Assembly (NCBI GenBank): GCA_016793325.1
Contig: JAEUKI010000040.1
Location: 1-64,000, forward strand
Direction: 5' to 3'
Source of the DNA: Myxococcales bacterium
GTDB lineage: Bacteria > Myxococcota_A > Polyangia > Polyangiales > Ga0077539
Length of the DNA: 64,000 nucleotides
Shown: positions 63,404 to 64,000 of the stretch, piece after piece
Position numbering within the stretch: position 1 is the first letter of the stretch
Layout: every line of letters begins with the position of its first letter
The notes under the pieces: generated by a model
What the model saw: the letters and a program-made list of their open reading frames with translations, nothing else
Told to the model about the DNA's origin: nothing
Databases searched by the model: none
Program-made: the position numbers and the translations under genes

Positions 63404-64000
63404 TTACGCTTGGTTGGCAGGAGCTTCCGCTTGTTTGAGCGGCTTGTTCATGAAGGCGTCAATCGTAGTAATCGCTTTTTCGATCGCCGCGATTGCGGCC
63501 CCGACCAGAGGGCCAATCTGGAGCATTTCGTAGACTTGGTGGGTGGCCATCGGTCGTCCCCAGTTCCCTGTGTTTGGCCGTTGTTGCATCGGCCCGGCAA
63601 TTGCCGCCATTGCGGCATAAGCATGGGCGGCTTGGATGCGAAGTTCCAATGGTGCATCCGAGAAGGAACGGCGACCCATCGCTGAATCGTAGTGCGTTTT
63701 GTTGAACCCAATGGCGCTGAACTGGGTCCAAGACTTTGCTGCCACGAGATTGTGAATCAGTTCATTCTGGATCGCGACAATCGAATCGACGACGTCGTTG
63801 ATCGTGGGATCAAGCTGGATCCCGAAGTACACGAACAGGAGATCGCGGTTCGCGGGTTGAAACAGAAGGTCCTCGATATGGCGGCCGGTCCAAGGGAAAT
63901 GCTCTTGGGCGCCGTTTTTCTTGGCTGATTCATGAAAATTATTGAGCGCATCGGCGGAAACGTCACAGGGGGCCGCCAAGACGACTCCATAAGGCACTAC
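63404..64000 (-). CDS. C-terminal part of a restriction-endonuclease-like protein (cut by right edge)
   Basis: 198 visible residues, open to the edge, ending at a TAA (63404-63406). Near the cut end VVLAAPCDVSADALNNF, FPWTGRHIEDLLFQPANRDL and LLFVYFGIQL match the segment that follows a PD-(D/E)xK (Mrr-like) domain in large defence-associated proteins; the catalytic part would be outside. The visible tail is helical and Ala-rich. Transcribed in the same direction as the TIR-like gene, 159 bp upstream of its start. Function inferred from the partial motif only. Confidence 0.6.
   Translation of the reverse strand, partial: VVPYGVVLAAPCDVSADALNNFHESAKKNGAQEHFPWTGRHIEDLLFQPANRDLLFVYFGIQLDPTINDVVDSIVAIQNELIHNLVAAKSWTQFSAIGFNKTHYDSAMGRRSFSDAPLELRIQAAHAYAAMAAIAGPMQQRPNTGNWGRPMATHQVYEMLQIGPLVGAAIAAIEKAITTIDAFMNKPLKQAEAPANQA

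Overview
The window is high in G+C (about two thirds by eye) and has the codon bias of a large-genome soil bacterium. A MopE-type cysteine-rich lipoprotein, two sigma-54 activators, a Ser/Thr kinase-like protein with an FHA domain and a vWA protein point to Myxococcota, probably Polyangiales; this is an inference from gene content. Almost everything here is accessory DNA. I recognise no rRNA gene, no complete tRNA gene and no CRISPR array.

Layout. (1) 1-6.9 kb: an AIPR-type abortive-infection protein, a four-gene operon of small plasmid-like proteins, and a segmental duplication in which two paralogous genes of unknown function, with shared flanking repeats, bracket an HNH nuclease. (2) 7-28.6 kb: an integrated conjugative/plasmid-like element. 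It carries a tyrosine recombinase plus Xis-like gene, two TraG/VirD4/HerA-type ATPases, two replication-relaxation-type wHTH proteins, a TerY-like vWA plus kinase-FHA cassette, ParB, DUF932, a sigma-54 activator, and a compact replication-like operon (23.97-26.74 kb) with an origin-like repeat cluster inside one of its genes. It ends in a second excisionase/integrase pair whose 3' end contains a tRNA 3'-end fragment, an attachment site. A lower-G+C insert at 16-18.4 kb encodes a HEPN-TM-beta-propeller protein. (3) 28.8-31.1 kb: MopE-like lipoprotein and an XRE regulator. (4) 31.3-58 kb: a DNA phosphorothioation (Dnd) island. It contains dndB, dndC, dndD, a dndE fused to a degenerate HerA-like ATPase, a DNA modification system-associated small protein, a HARE-HTH protein, a phosphorothioation-associated methyltransferase, an M15-like protein and an AAA+ ATPase. 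Two candidate phosphorothioate-reading effectors are present: an SBD-HNH endonuclease and a DUF262-DUF1524 (SspE/GmrSD-like) protein. The usual dndFGH/dptFGH restriction genes are absent. Directly upstream of dndC, on the same strand, sits a four-gene ATGA-coupled operon: Upf1-like SF1 helicase, a wHTH protein of unknown family, a dual-HKD phospholipase-D nuclease and a CARF-like/sigma-54 (RtcR-type) activator. (5) 58.3-64 kb: more defence-like genes, namely a large protein with two Rx4H (HEPN-like) motifs, a MITE-like element with a 12-bp target duplication, a TIR-like nucleotide-binding protein and the C-terminus of a probable restriction-endonuclease-like protein at the right edge.

How it may work together (inference). 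DndC/D/E and the small protein would install sulfur in the DNA backbone and DndB would tune expression or specificity. The SBD-HNH and SspE-like proteins would read the mark. The helicase-wHTH-PLD operon with its own CARF-sigma54 sensor looks like a separately induced nuclease module physically joined to the modification operon. That combination, together with the DndE-HerA fusion, is the best candidate here for an undescribed system.
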